A DNA stretch of 64,000 nt, from assembly GCA_025175895.1 (NCBI GenBank), contig JAKLTH010000227.1, positions 661,501-725,500 on the forward strand, read 5' to 3'. Position 1 is the stretch's first letter. Each line of letters opens with the position of its first letter. Under the pieces are notes generated by a model. The model ran no database searches and had not been told where the DNA came from. It saw nothing but the letters and a program-made list of their open reading frames with translations. Source of the stretch: Wurfbainia villosa. Lineage: Eukaryota; Streptophyta; Magnoliopsida; Zingiberales; Zingiberaceae. Of the stretch, positions 32,866 through 44,022 are shown piece by piece. Made by a program: the position numbers and the translations under genes.

Positions 32866-34150
32866 TTAATTCTTCTTCCTGCAGTTCTTCCTAATCTCAC
32901 CCTTGTTGCCGGTCAGCGGCCGGATGTCGCTCATCTTGATTATCCCCGTGACGAGGTCGTTGAAGAAGGCAGCGGTGTTGCCGGAGTATAACTGGACCAG
33001 GGGCACACTGTTGCTGCCGGTGGTTTTGAAGAGCTCCTGGTCGGAGTGGAGGAGACCCTTGAAGGCGACGAGGTTGCTGTAGTAGTCGTTGTCGAACACT
33101 GTCGAAGTCTGCAGGTCCAACGGTGCCAGGTTACTGTCGCCGAAGCCAGTGGGTCTGGGGCAACTGGCCTGCCTCAGCTTCGCGAAGGAGCTGTCGATGT
33201 CGGTGTCGTTGTAGATGTGATCTCTGAAGTTGGCGCACTGCGCTTGGCCTATCGTGTGGCAACCTGCACATCGTTATAATAGTGATAATTAACGTCGTCA
33301 AAATTGATCAGTATGATCGATCTGATCAAACAAAGAGCTTATAAGATCAGTCAAAAGTAAAACCAGAAAGCGCGATCATGTCTGTGAGTGAGAGCCCCTT
33401 CCTGGCGAAGGCAGCAGTAAGATTGGCAAGGGATGAGGTAGGAGGAGGAATTTCTCTGTTTGCTTTTGCGAAGCTCGCCTTCCTCGAGTCCCTTCTCCCC
33501 AGCTTCACCTCCCAGTTCGGCCCTCCCAACTCGATTATTTTTATGAAATTAAAATTAATTAATAATTATTTCTGGCTACGTACGTAAACAGTAGCATACT
33601 TAGAATTAATCAATATGCAATTACGAGATATATTTGTATACTCACAATGACGACGGAGTCCCTCGAAGTAATTACCAAGATATCAGCACAGGACACCACC
33701 CCGGGGCACACCTTCTCCACCGCCGCCTTGATCTGATCGATGACGTCGAAACCCCTGATGGAGTTTTCGTTTGGCTTCGCCGTCTTCTCCCCTCTAAAGG
33801 TCGGCGTATCGTCTAACAACACCGATGCATCACAACCCTATCGTGCAAGATTACTAAAGTCAATTGACTTATAACTACGTAACACTGCGCTAGCTATAGT
33901 AATTAAGAGAAGGACCAAAATTACGTACCAGAACAAAACAATCATGGAAGAGGAGGCGAAGAAGTGAAGCTCCCATCCGCTTCTCTTGTTGGATGGCGGA
34001 TTGGACTACCGATCTCACGGTGTCAAACACTTGGGGACACGACCTGGCGTAGAAGTCCGTCGAGAGCTGCGCCGTCGTCGCGCCGCTATGGTTGAGGAGG
34101 AAGAAGACTAGAAGAGGCAGAGAAGCAAATAAGAAGTTGGAGGAAGCCAT
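32866..34150 (-). CDS. Secretory class III peroxidase
   Basis: Four exons on the minus strand: 34150-33929, 33837-33646, 33529-33364, 33263-32866 (222, 192, 166, 398 nt). The 192- and 166-nt middle exons are the classic class III peroxidase pattern. The product has 325 residues: signal peptide about 1-27, then QLSTDFYARSCP. The distal site LLRLLFHDCF has Arg65 and His69; the GCDASVLLDDT and PGVVSCADI motifs follow. The proximal haem ligand is His196 in GCHTIGQAQC, where most relatives have AHTIGQ, so Cys replaces Ala next to the ligand. The enzyme uses H2O2 in the cell wall or vacuole to oxidise phenolics, with roles in lignification and defence. Which family member it is cannot be said. Confidence 0.93.
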
Positions 34151-35891
34151 TAATTGCCCACAGTATATATAGGACTTAGCTCGTGATCAATCGAACCACG
34201 AAGAAGTGCATATGCATGGGAACATGTATCTGGAGGAGACCATTATATATACAGAGGGAGATGTGATGGGGGGAAGTGGTATACTCTTTGAATATAATTA
34301 ATGGATGCTCATTGTTTACGTAGCATAGAGGGTGATGATCATACCTGCTACATTAGATTTGTGTGCATTTGGCGTATACCATGAGAGCAAGCCTGCATTA
34401 TGTTATAGCTAATTGAATGAGTCGTGAGTCGTGTCATTGACTCAGTAAGCCAAAGTTTAATTAGTTTACTACCAGTTGGAGCAGTAATTAAGAGATGTGT
34501 GCAGTTAATTATGTTGCATATATATACGCATCGACGTCCAACTGCTCTCATTGTCAATGGTTTGGTTTATACATACAACAATATATAACAGTGGCCAACC
34601 GACCACTGGCCATCACAATCTCGGTTTATAAATATATTGAACAATCAATAGCAAATCATTAATTAACTCTCCGAGCAGATTTAGCTTTAAAAAAAGTTTG
34701 TATTTTTTTACCACTTCAAACGGAGCGATCGATGATTTCCAGCTGCAGGGCACCAGTATTATCGATTTTAAATAATGATTTTAAAGATACGTATACGGCT
34801 AATAGTCAAAGGTTTGTGCAGGGAACCATACAACAAATGAATTCATTAATTAATTAACCAGAAGCAAAAATAAATAAGCAACTGCTTAGCTTGTTGACTA
34901 CATTGAGTTGGAACTATGTAGTCTTTCGAAAACGAAAGGCAAGCTGCTCTAGGGAAACCAAGCCATCTGCCTTTTTTTTTTCAAAAAAAAAAAAAGAATA
35001 ATGTGTTTTTCATTCTCTCTTTATTTTTTGTAGATCATAAGTGGAGTTGACCTAATGTTAGCCTTCATTCCATGCACGCTGGCAGCATTCGAATTTATAA
35101 AGTTCTATACAATTTTAGGGAAAATTAAATATTATAATTGAGATAGTACAAAGGCGAGGGTAGCAGCTAGCTAGTTAGATGAACTGGAATGGCCTTGAGA
35201 GTTCTTAAGAGCTAATTAATTAAGATTTTTTTTCCCGTGTAAAATATTGCGCGAGTTTGAATTAACGTTAATTCGGTGAACTTAATTAACCATGCCAACA
35301 GCAAACGTAGCAGTTTGATCGATTCTTGCAATTGCGAAGAAATCTCACTAATTTAATAAATTATTAATCAATTAACTAAATGTTTTCGATTGGACACTTC
35401 GACGACCTCGAAATTGATTAAGGCAGAGTAGGTTTGATGTGAATCAGAGGGGTGTGACATAATATAGTGGCTCTTAATTTCTTCGTTAATAAGGAATTAG
35501 ATGAATTTTCAAAGATAAAAGAAAAGGAGAATTAGGTGAAATAATGAATTAAAGTCAAATGTATTGAATTTGACACTCTTGTTTTTATTGTCATAAAAAA
35601 AGAAAGAAGAATATCCCATTTTCTAAAAGACAAAGGTCATATTATTTTATTTTTATTCTAAAATTATATATCCTTATTTGAGAACTAACTTAGATTAAAA
35701 TTGCTAAAATATAAAATAAAACTACTCTAATTTGATAATAAAAAAATACCACATATAAAATATTATCATATTAAAATATATTTTTATCAATTTAATCAAA
35801 ATTATATACATTTTATTAAAATCATTCTCACTTAATTAAAATCATTTAAACACTATTATAACAACTAACGGCTACTAAACTTTTATTAAGA
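34151..35891. other. Peroxidase promoter and AT-rich intergenic DNA
   Basis: About 300 bases of likely peroxidase promoter are followed by AT-rich DNA with many short poly-A/T runs. No gene, RNA or recognisable repeat was found. Confidence 0.6.
34238..34250 (-). promoter_or_regulatory. Likely TATA box of the peroxidase gene
   Basis: Minus-strand GTATATATAATGG lies about 90-100 bases upstream of the start codon. A second TATATATA at about 34163-34171 is only about 15 bases from the ATG, too close for a normal leader, so the upstream motif is preferred. Confidence 0.45.
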
Positions 35892-36636
35892 TGATATATA
35901 TATAGAGAGAAACAATCTCCTGGGCAACGATCTCCTGTGCGCTCGTGCGCTCCACGCATGAGCCACACGCGGTGTCGGCGTCGCCGCCGTATCGTCCGAC
36001 CACCGTCAATCGTCGAACGGGGCACAATCGACGCGCAACTCGTCGGCGGTCCGACGTGGCTCAGATTCCGATCGATTAGCGCCCGAAATCCGACGCAAAT
36101 CGTTCGGAAATGATCAAAACATGCGGTGCGGTGGCGCGACCACCGCTGGATCGCAATCGGGTCGATTCGCCGAATCGCGATCGGAATCAACGCCGGATGG
36201 ATCGACGATCGGCGTTAATCCGTCGCTATACTTAGCGCGATTCAAGCGGTCGGTCGAATCGTGGTCGAAATCGAGCGCCAGAATCAGGCATCTGATTTCG
36301 GCCATCGATCGGCAGGATTTCATCAGTGCGATCGAAATCGAACGGCGTCTGAAACCAACCAAGCGACAGACATCCGACATAGAATTCACCGCAATTGGTC
36401 AAATTGACATCATAGTCGAATGGCGCGCTCACGCTGACCACGTGTTTTGGTCATTTTTGATCGATTTGTGTCGGAATCCGAGCCTCGCCGGACCGCCGGC
36501 GAATTATGCGTCGATCGTGTTCAGTCCAACGGTGGTCGGACGGTGCGGCGACGATGCCGACACCACATGTGGATCGACGTGGAGCACACGGGAGCATAAG
36601 AGATTGTCGTGCAGGATATATATATATATATATATA
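35892..36636. mobile_element. GC-rich fold-back element 1 between (TA)n tracts
   Basis: The left arm (about 35918-36125) and right arm (about 36430-36616) are imperfect inverted copies. GTGCGCTCCACG, GGTGTCGGCGTCGCCGCCG and GTCCGACCACCGT on the left answer GTGCTCCACG, GGTGTCGGCATCGTCGCCG and GTCCGACCACCGT on the reverse complement of the right. About 300 bp of GC-rich spacer lies between. Both outer ends abut TATATA runs. An open frame of 174 codons inside it has no family motif and is not called. Confidence 0.7.
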
Positions 36637-37287
36637 CAGAGGTGATCTCCTGCGCGCCCGATTCTCCGCCCGTCTTGCGAGAAAAGTGCACGGTAACCTC
36701 GCTCGACACATCGCCCGCTGCCCGGCCGCCGCCAAGCCGCCCGTCCGACCATCCGATCCGCCGGGCCGGGTGCGTTGAAACCGCACCTCGCCGTGATCCG
36801 TCGCTCGGCCGCCGGCCGGATGTGGCCGGATTCGGCCGCGATTCGGCCGGATCGCGGCCGAATCCGGCGCCGCCTCGTCGGGAAGGACCGCCGCTGGCGG
36901 TCCTTCCGGCGGCCGGCTGCGGTCGGCGATTCGATCCGCCCATCGCGCGATGGCAGCGTCTGCCAACGCCGGTCGTCGGATTCGGCGAATCGCGGCGATC
37001 CGGGGGAAGACCGCCAGGGCGCGTCCTTCCCGTCGTGCGGCCGGGATTCGGCGCGATCCGGCGAATCTGGCCGGCGATCGCCCGCGCCTTCGCCGGCCGC
37101 AGAATCGCGGCCGGATCGCGCCGCTTCCGGCCACAATCGGCCGGCTTAGAGTGCGGGCCGCCGGCGAGGTGCGGTTCCAACGCACTTCGGTCCCGGCCGG
37201 AGATGGCGGCGCAATGGCGGCGTGGCGTGCGATAGCGTTAGTGAAAGCGATGAAATGCTCATAGCAGGAATCGAGGCAGGAGAACGA

Positions 37288-37341
<54 letters not shown>
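36637..37341. mobile_element. GC-rich fold-back element 2 between (TA)n tracts
   Basis: The left end GATCTCCTGCGCGCCCG resembles the left end of element 1 (GATCTCCTGTGCGCTCG). The arms are inverted copies: GTGCGTTGAAACCGCACCTC on the left answers GTGCGTTGGAACCGCACCTC on the reverse complement of the right, followed on both by a GGCCGCGATTC-type stretch. The spacer is a run of CGGCC/GATCCGGC motifs. A long (TA)n tract (about 37293-37341) bounds the right side. Long open frames here come from GC richness and are not called. Confidence 0.7.
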
Positions 37342-37346
<5 letters not shown>

Positions 37347-37751
37347 TGTATATCACTGCTCTTGATAGAATGTGAAAAATTAAAATTGTTTGACTAATTA
37401 AAATTTGACAGTAGTCTGATGCCATATATGAAATATTAAACAACGTGTCCACTGGACTTTTCTTTTGCATATAGGATCTTTTTCAACTGGACGTCTGTCC
37501 ATGTCCATGTGCATCTGTGTGCGCGCGTGAAAACGGATATATATATAGAGAGGCTTCTTCATATCTGTGCGCTGGGTCAATGCGCGCTCGTGCACGCACA
37601 GATTAGATGAACAGTCAATGATTTCACTGTTCATTTAACCTATGTAGACAGTGAAATCAGTGTTTACGATCAACCCGCACAAATGCACAGTGACCGCGCG
37701 GGCCGTGAACAAGATCTTATATATTCGGTCAACAATAAATACACTGTTCAT
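37342..37751. other. Intergenic DNA with a third (TA)n-linked GC-rich patch
   Basis: It contains TATATATATAGAGAGGCTTC at about 37537-37556, a start like that of fold-back element 1 (TATATATAGAGAG), followed by about 180 bp with moderately GC-rich sequence (GCGCGCTCGTGCACGCACAG). No gene is supported. Confidence 0.5.
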
Positions 37752-37998
37752 ACAGTGGTAAAACAGTGATTTTGTGTATTTTGTTTCATGGTGAGAAGGG
37801 GATTGCCGACGGCGTCAACGAGAAAGCAGCGGTCGTAGAGGCGGAAAACGACGCCCTTCACCTTGAGCACCACACCACGTTGCCGTCGACGTCCGTCACG
37901 GCGAAGTTAATTGCTGTCCGACAGGCCGAGGACCTTCTCGGTGATGACTGCGCCGCCCCCGCCCACCACCATCAGCCCGAAAAGTGTCCCGGCCGCTA
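37752..37998 (-). pseudogene. Broken LURP-one-related (LOR/DUF567) gene fragment
   Basis: On the minus strand, conceptual translation in shifting frames gives AVITEKVLGLSDSN, a stop, FAVTDVDGNVV, a 2-base shift, then LKVKGVVFRLYDRCFLVDA and GNPLLTMKQN. That is the order of the first-exon part of plant LOR proteins (KVLxLSDGNFAVTDVNGN, KVKG, DRRxLxDAAGNP). At least one stop and two frameshifts occur within about 80 codons and no second exon is seen, so it is inactive. Plant LOR proteins have a tubby-like fold and are linked to defence. Exact borders are uncertain. Confidence 0.65.
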
Positions 37999-38622
37999 AC
38001 GGCATTGGCATCTCCATAGGAATTTATCGCAGCCTTCGGCCATCTGGATTAGTTGTAATGCAGGCTATCTGAACGACGACAATAGATCGCGTTGACCCTC
38101 GGTCACTCTCTCGACCTGCCTTTCAATTTTTCTTTTCCTTTTTTGATGAAGAGGCTTTACAGGATCTGATAGGCACTTTATGCCTTTGTTGTGGAGAGTG
38201 GAGAATAGTCCCATCTGAGATCTCAAACTTTCGTTCGGACTCAGTAATTCTTTACCGTTTTTAGTCAACAGATCAAAAGTCATAATCCCGTGATTCATGG
38301 AGAGTGGAGAATAACATATATGACGTAGAATATTAAAAATAAGAAAATAAACAATTGAAATTGACTTGGAAAACTGCTCTTCGGATGTGCATGAGTAAAC
38401 AATTAAAGATTCAAACTAGCTCTACCAATTAATAGAGCTTGTGTTTGTTAATTTCCTCCTCGATCCATATCATCTATCACAGGAACCCGTCCGGTAGCTT
38501 GTCAATTTTAGCTACATTGAATTTTTTTTATATGAAAAAATTCAAAAAAAAAATGATACATCTCAATAAATAAACGAAGGAATAGGTTTCCACTTCTTGG
38601 ATAAGTATCCTTGAATGGGCTG

Positions 38623-41600
38623 CTAATGTAATTCAAAATCATCCATGGAGTTTAAGAGAGAATCCACATCCGGAGTCACAACAGCACGCTTATCGACTTC
38701 GCCTAGCTCGCAGCAATGCTTCTCTTTGGTATTAATAGCCACCACTGCTTGGGAAAATGCAATTTTTTCGCCAGGAGAAATCTGCAAAGGCACGTGTAAT
38801 CGCTTCTTAATTAACACGAACTTTGTATTAACAACTAAACAAAATCTATTCGCTCAGTTAAACCAACTCGAATCCAAATTCAAACATCCAACCAGTTTGC
38901 CATCTAGCAATGAAGTATATTTATACTTTTCATAAATGGAGTCTTGATTATGATAAACTTTCAAAAAAAAAAACATATGTTGTATATCTAGCAAAATAAG
39001 TGAAACTCACATCGTAAAGCACATCTCCTAGCTGCATCTTCACTTTTCCGCTCTTGTAGACCATAATTTTCCCCATCCGTCCTGTTGGCAGTTCTAATTT
39101 GGCGCCATTTTTGGATGCACGGTCTCTCTTGGAAGCAGCATCTGCAACGTCGGTGGCTGCGGAAGGTTGCTGTACTAGAGGAAGATTTACAGGTAACTGG
39201 AAAAAGAGCATCTGTGAATCTTCCTTCTTTTGCTGGCATCAGTGACATTGACATCATGCTGATTAGATAAATGCAATGTATTCGGTATCATCCGAGCTAT
39301 AACAAATAAAATACCATCAAATCAAGCTCGAGAGCTGGATTCAATTGAGTCTGATCATAAGCCATGCTAGCTGCAGCTGCCTCACCAAACTCCTCTTCGT
39401 TGAGAATTTCTGAAACAAACAAGCAATGCAGCTGAAAGTAAATTGCTTTGCTACATCATCGCCTTGAAACTTTAGCAGACTAATTATTTACCTGGGTTGC
39501 CAGAGTAGGGCCTTCTTAGCGGAAGTGCAGTAGGATAATAGGAATTAGTATAATCCTGGGAAAACAACAGAAAATAATTAAGCTGTTGATTAATCTATAA
39601 AGACCAATTTAGTTGCAAGTAATGCTTTGTTGCTCACCCAGGGCTCAGCATATTCTTTCGGCACAAGTGATGCTGATGTACGTAAATCCAGAAAATGTAT
39701 ACAAATATTCTTCAGTGAATCTATAAAAGAAGCTTGAGAAAAATTGAAAAATTATATAAATAAAATGGCACCTGAATTTTGGTTTCCAGCAAGGCCCCCC
39801 TTGGGGAATGACCTTGCCGAGGAAGTTCCTTGGCCAAATGCTACTTCGGATGGGCCATCTACAATAAGAAAAAAGAGAGTAAGCATTGCTGTGCGCTTCA
39901 TAGTCCATCTAGATTCTGCCAGACAGTTACTTTCGCATTATTATGAATAGTTTTCAGAAAAAATTGGACTGAGGTTATGAAGAAGGAATTATATTACCAT
40001 TACTGGTTTGTAACAGCAAAAGAAAATTTATTGCTTGCAAAGGAGTACAACAACTTCATCACTGACTACTCTTTAGGGAAGGAATGGAGAAGATCCTACT
40101 CCATGAGAAAAATAATAGCTTTGGCTAATGGGAATAGATTACGTATTCTTCTAATTTCATGAGGGCTGGTGAATAACCAGATCAAGGATGCATACTGATG
40201 GATCAAGAGGATAAAACAAAAGCACCTAAACATCAGCAATGGTTTTCATCTCAACAATAAATTAACCTCAAGTGCAAACATGTCTCCATCTTCTCCCTAG
40301 ATCTCTCCTCCTTCTACCCTCTGTTACTCTTTTACATCCTGACCTTCCATCTTTCCTATTGTACTTTTTATCACAATTCTTCGCCCTTCCAAAGACGTCA
40401 TTTTATTGATCATGATTTTTATATATATATACAAAAGAAACAATACCTTAATTGTTCTGGATGAAATCTAAATTAGTTAATCGTCCTGCATGGATTGTAA
40501 CTCAATTTAAGAAAACTGAGAGGATGGTGAAGACAATCTTTTTACATTAAATAAAATATCTGGAAACTTCGGCATCATCTTCTGCACTATCATTCGGAAC
40601 ATTGCACATCATCCAAAATCAATGAGTCTTTCTTCAACAATTTATGTGTCATGCTAGGAAATTACTAGATAATAAACTGGAAGCAGAGTAAGCCAAAAAA
40701 AAAAGAAAAATCCAACATACAACATCACTCGAGTTGTTGATGATCAAAGATACAAGGCATACAAAATGACCCAAGTGAACTTCTTTCTAGCAAAAGCATG
40801 AATAACTCCAAAAAAAAAAAAAATCCCTCCCCCCTTCCCCTTACGAGGAAACACAAACTAGGCAATATGTCCATTCACACTTGTAAGTAAGATGTTTTAT
40901 TTCTCATGGCATAAGTAGATCGATAAGCAGGATAAATTCTTACAACCAAAAAACTTACAATGAAATGTCATGACCTCAAGTTGTTGAAAAAATTCTTTAG
41001 TGAAATTTGAAAGTTATTTTGGCACGAATTAGGTCAGAGTAATGACACATAATGCACATAAACTACAGGGCTATTCACCAGCCAGATTTCAGTATACAGC
41101 ATGCCCTTGATAATGAGCTGAAAAGTATGCCATAATGTTTTCAATAAAACTCACCAAAGATTGCATAAGAACATCAAACAAATTAACTGCTGGAAAAGTA
41201 TGTCTGACAGATATTCTCATGTAACAACTAGACAAATGTACTATGTGTTGACTCTAACCAACCTAAATCTCAATGTTATTCTTCAATCGTATAAAATATT
41301 AGCATGTTACACCCTATACAGAAAGTAATAGCAAACAATAAAAATTCTAAGACAATGATTTGCCTCATCCTTAATAACAGAAGATTTAGATATCTTACCC
41401 TTTTTATCAATCCTAGGGGTTCTCTTTATAAATCCATCGCTTGCCTGTGAAACACATGCACAAATGCATTTTTTTTCTTTCTGAACTTCATGTTTAACTT
41501 ACATAGGTGAGTCAAATTTCAGTCAACAAATACCTTTGCGCGGTTTAGCTTTGAAAGCAGTTCCTTGTCAACAGTATCTTCCTTATTTTCGGCTTTTTCC

Positions 41601-41870
41601 CTTCAATCAAATAGCACATATGTTGGATAAAAGAAAAAAAAAATGATAGGGCTTCCAAAATCAAAAATACTCGATAGCATACGCTTTAACTGCAACAGCC
41701 TTTGGTGCCTTCCGAGGAGGTATTTTAGGAGTAAATTTCATCTGCTTAAAGGAAGCTTACACATTAATACGATCTAAACACAGAATTTGATTATCCAGCC
41801 AAAGGAAACAAAATAAAATTTCCACCTTTCTGGTAGGAACATTAGAAGCATCATTCTTCTCTTCCTTCAT
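38623..41870 (-). CDS. DNA-directed RNA polymerase III subunit RPC4
   Basis: Ten coding exons on the minus strand: 41870-41826, 41741-41683, 41600-41534, 41444-41399, 39858-39772, 39672-39638, 39555-39492, 39409-39315, 39232-39011, 38781-38623. All junctions are GT-AG and phases agree; 879 nt, 292 residues. The N-terminus has the basic TRKMKFTPKIPPRK motif; the middle has YPTALPLRRPYSGNPE. The conserved C-terminal RPC4 domain has GKIMVYKSGKVKMQLGD, then EKHCCELG and VTPDVDSLLNSM. RPC4 (yeast Rpc53) pairs with RPC5 in the pol III subcomplex for termination and reinitiation. The start ATG is the first in the exon whose frame continues; an upstream 5'UTR exon is likely. One intron (39859-41398) is 1.5 kb. 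Confidence 0.9.
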
Positions 41871-42370
41871 TTGGTATCCGATATAATTCTGGACAGAAGT
41901 ACAGAAAAATATACGGCTGAATGCATAAACAATTTTTCACAAGATATAGATATTGAGGACACAATGTAGGGTAAATGGCATAAAAAAGAATCAAAAACGA
42001 ATCCTTTCATATAGCATTCAACAAACGAAATCTTTTTATACAGAAAGAAGAGTACCTATTATCGATCGGTGCTATCGAACAGTGAAGAGGAGACAACTGC
42101 AGCCGCCTTTGCGCACGACACCCACCCGAGAGGAGAATAAAACAATTAGAAATCCTCTGTTCCAATGCAGTTCGCGTGTACAGGAGGAGATGAGAGGATG
42201 CCAATAGCGCGAGGCGCCGAGGTGGCGGCGTCGTCGACAGTAGCGTCCTGAGGTTGCAGCGGCAGCCGCGTTGGCGGGCAGCGATGGCGGCAGCGACGCA
42301 GCGGCGCGAAAAGAGGAAGTTAGGGTTGCAGCGGGGAGGGATGATCCAGGCGGGCGAGGGAGTAGTTATT
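41871..42370 (-). promoter_or_regulatory. Leader and promoter region of the RPC4 gene
   Basis: The acceptor GTCCAG before 41886 shows that the first coding exon is preceded by an intron. A GC-rich patch (about 42190-42340) probably holds the 5'UTR exon. It includes CAACCCTAAC (telo-box-like) on the minus strand near 42322-42331. The transcription start and first donor were not fixed. Confidence 0.5.
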
Positions 42371-43837
42371 GAGTTGTACTTTTGCGAAGGGGCCCAAATA
42401 AATTTCTAGGAATCACAAACACGTTCGTAAAATTTTCAATATTACAACATACGGTGTATCTCGTTCATCTTCAGAATGCTTATACGAATATGATTAATTT
42501 AACCTAATCTAATACAAACAGAAATATAACATCTGAATGATTTCTATTCAGTTATTAGTTCCGTAAAAAATCATTTATATAATGTAACATGTTTTAGTTT
42601 ATATTAATTAACTCATAAGCTATATTTGAAATGATATGTGTCATTGAAAACATATAAAGGTACATGGAACGCAATTTACTGTCAATGACTTTTTATTTGT
42701 GCTATTTTCTTGATTTCAACAATTCGAAGAGATAAATTAAATCAGTATACCAACAAAACTGTGTTTTCCCAGTAATAATTATCCGGTAATGGTGAATTGG
42801 GATAATTGATCTCTTACGAATGATTTCTGAATCCCATTTATTTCTGAATAAAAAATCAGCTTAGAACTCAACTTTTGTTTTTGACAGTCGAATGTTTCTT
42901 TTGGTTTGTATTAATGGCGATTCCACGGTGAAAGTTTTCATATAAATTTATGATGAATAATAATAACATGCCGCTGTAGAAGCTCACTTTGGCAGTTCAT
43001 CCTCAGTGACAAAATCTTAACATTCCACTGTATTTGCTGTACTAGAATATTCCTGGTATCAACTGATGACTCAAGCTTGAGTTCCCTAAAGTTCCATTAC
43101 TTCCTCGATGAAGCTTAAATTCTTACTATTTCGGATCCATTTTCTTGAGTTCCCAGCATTGCTGACGATGTTCTGTGCGTCTGTATTTTTAGGCGTAGCA
43201 GAAGAGGGAGAGGAATCGAAGAGCAATCCTTCTGCTAGAGACGTTTACAAAGCGATTGTAAAAGATTTTTTGTTTTTTTTTTTACTTTCTTTTATTTCGA
43301 AAACAGAGTAGAAACTCTCCGGATCGAATGATCGAAATAAACAAGGACCTGTTGAATTTGCATATCGAACATTTATCCATCGCAAGCTTTCAACTTTCTG
43401 TTAATTTGGAACAGACTGTAATTAGTAATTTCAAGTAGACAGGGAGGATACCAAATAAGCAGTTTATGATCTTAATGAGTCATCTACTTATACGTCCTTG
43501 CACTATCAAGCGTGCTGAACAATTTTGAAGATGAACAAAGCTGTGAGTCTCTGGTACCTCGAAGATCAGCTTCCCATCAGCTTCGATGCTATCTATTTGT
43601 GTAACCTCACCGTCACAGTTGCGTCTCCATTTCCACCCGCAATATCCAGTGATTTAGAAGGGGCGAAAAAGCGGAGAGGAACTTACGACGACAGTCATGA
43701 ACTAATTAAATCCTCAGTTGAAAAATGAAAACAGAAAACAGAAGAGGCAACTAACACGAGCAAAAGATGAACGATCAACTTGTTTTAGCATCCAGGAAGA
43801 CCAGTATTCACCGAACTTTTACTTCCGACGACAGTAT
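42371..43837. other. Intergenic DNA downstream of MIR390 and upstream of RPC4
   Basis: AT-rich, with no supported gene. Short open frames at 43108-43311 (+) and 43525-43728 (+) lack recognisable domains. The part nearest 43838 may lie in the 3' portion of the pri-miR390 transcript on the minus strand. Confidence 0.55.
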
Positions 43838-43955
43838 CAAGAATCCATGAAACTCAGGATAGATAGCGCGATAGGCCAGCAGGATTTATGAAATCTTTGT
43901 AATAAAGTTCACCATCACCCATGGCGCTATCCCTCCTGAGCTTCACAGATTCTCC
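43838..43955 (-). ncRNA. MIR390: MIR390 precursor hairpin
   Basis: On the minus strand the 5' arm carries a 21-nt match to plant miR390 at 43943-43923 (AAGCTCAGGAGG ... GATAGCGCC). The 3' arm carries the star strand at 43868-43848 (CGCTATCTATCC ... GAGTTTCA). The two pair over 19 positions with 2-nt 3' overhangs; the only mismatch is G.A at miRNA position 11, with G.U at 3 and 12. The lower stem continues (GAGAATC against GATTC), and the loop is about 54 nt. miR390 is loaded into AGO7, cleaves or binds TAS3 RNA and starts tasiRNA production against ARF2/3/4, setting leaf polarity and phase change. A 5' A and the position-11 mismatch are the known AGO7 sorting features, and both are kept. Confidence 0.96.
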
Positions 43956-44013
43956 CTACTTTTCCCTCGCGATGAAGAAATGGGGATGAAGAAATCATGC
44001 GGCCTCTGCGGTG

Positions 44014-44022
44014 TATTTATAG
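44014..44022 (-). promoter_or_regulatory. TATA box of the MIR390 gene
   Basis: Minus-strand CTATAAATA lies about 70-80 bases upstream of the mature miR390. A transcription start near 43985-43990 would put the hairpin close to the 5' end of the pri-miRNA. The start site is inferred from spacing only. Confidence 0.6.

Noticed and set aside
36121..37235. Long GC-rich open frames on both strands (up to over 200 codons)
   Set aside because: They lie in the arms and spacer of the fold-back elements, are of low complexity, run through (TA)n as YIYIYI, and match no family.
43108..43311. Small secreted-peptide-like frame (hydrophobic start)
   Set aside because: No known peptide family, no upstream or downstream gene signals, and it ends in a poly-T derived Phe run.
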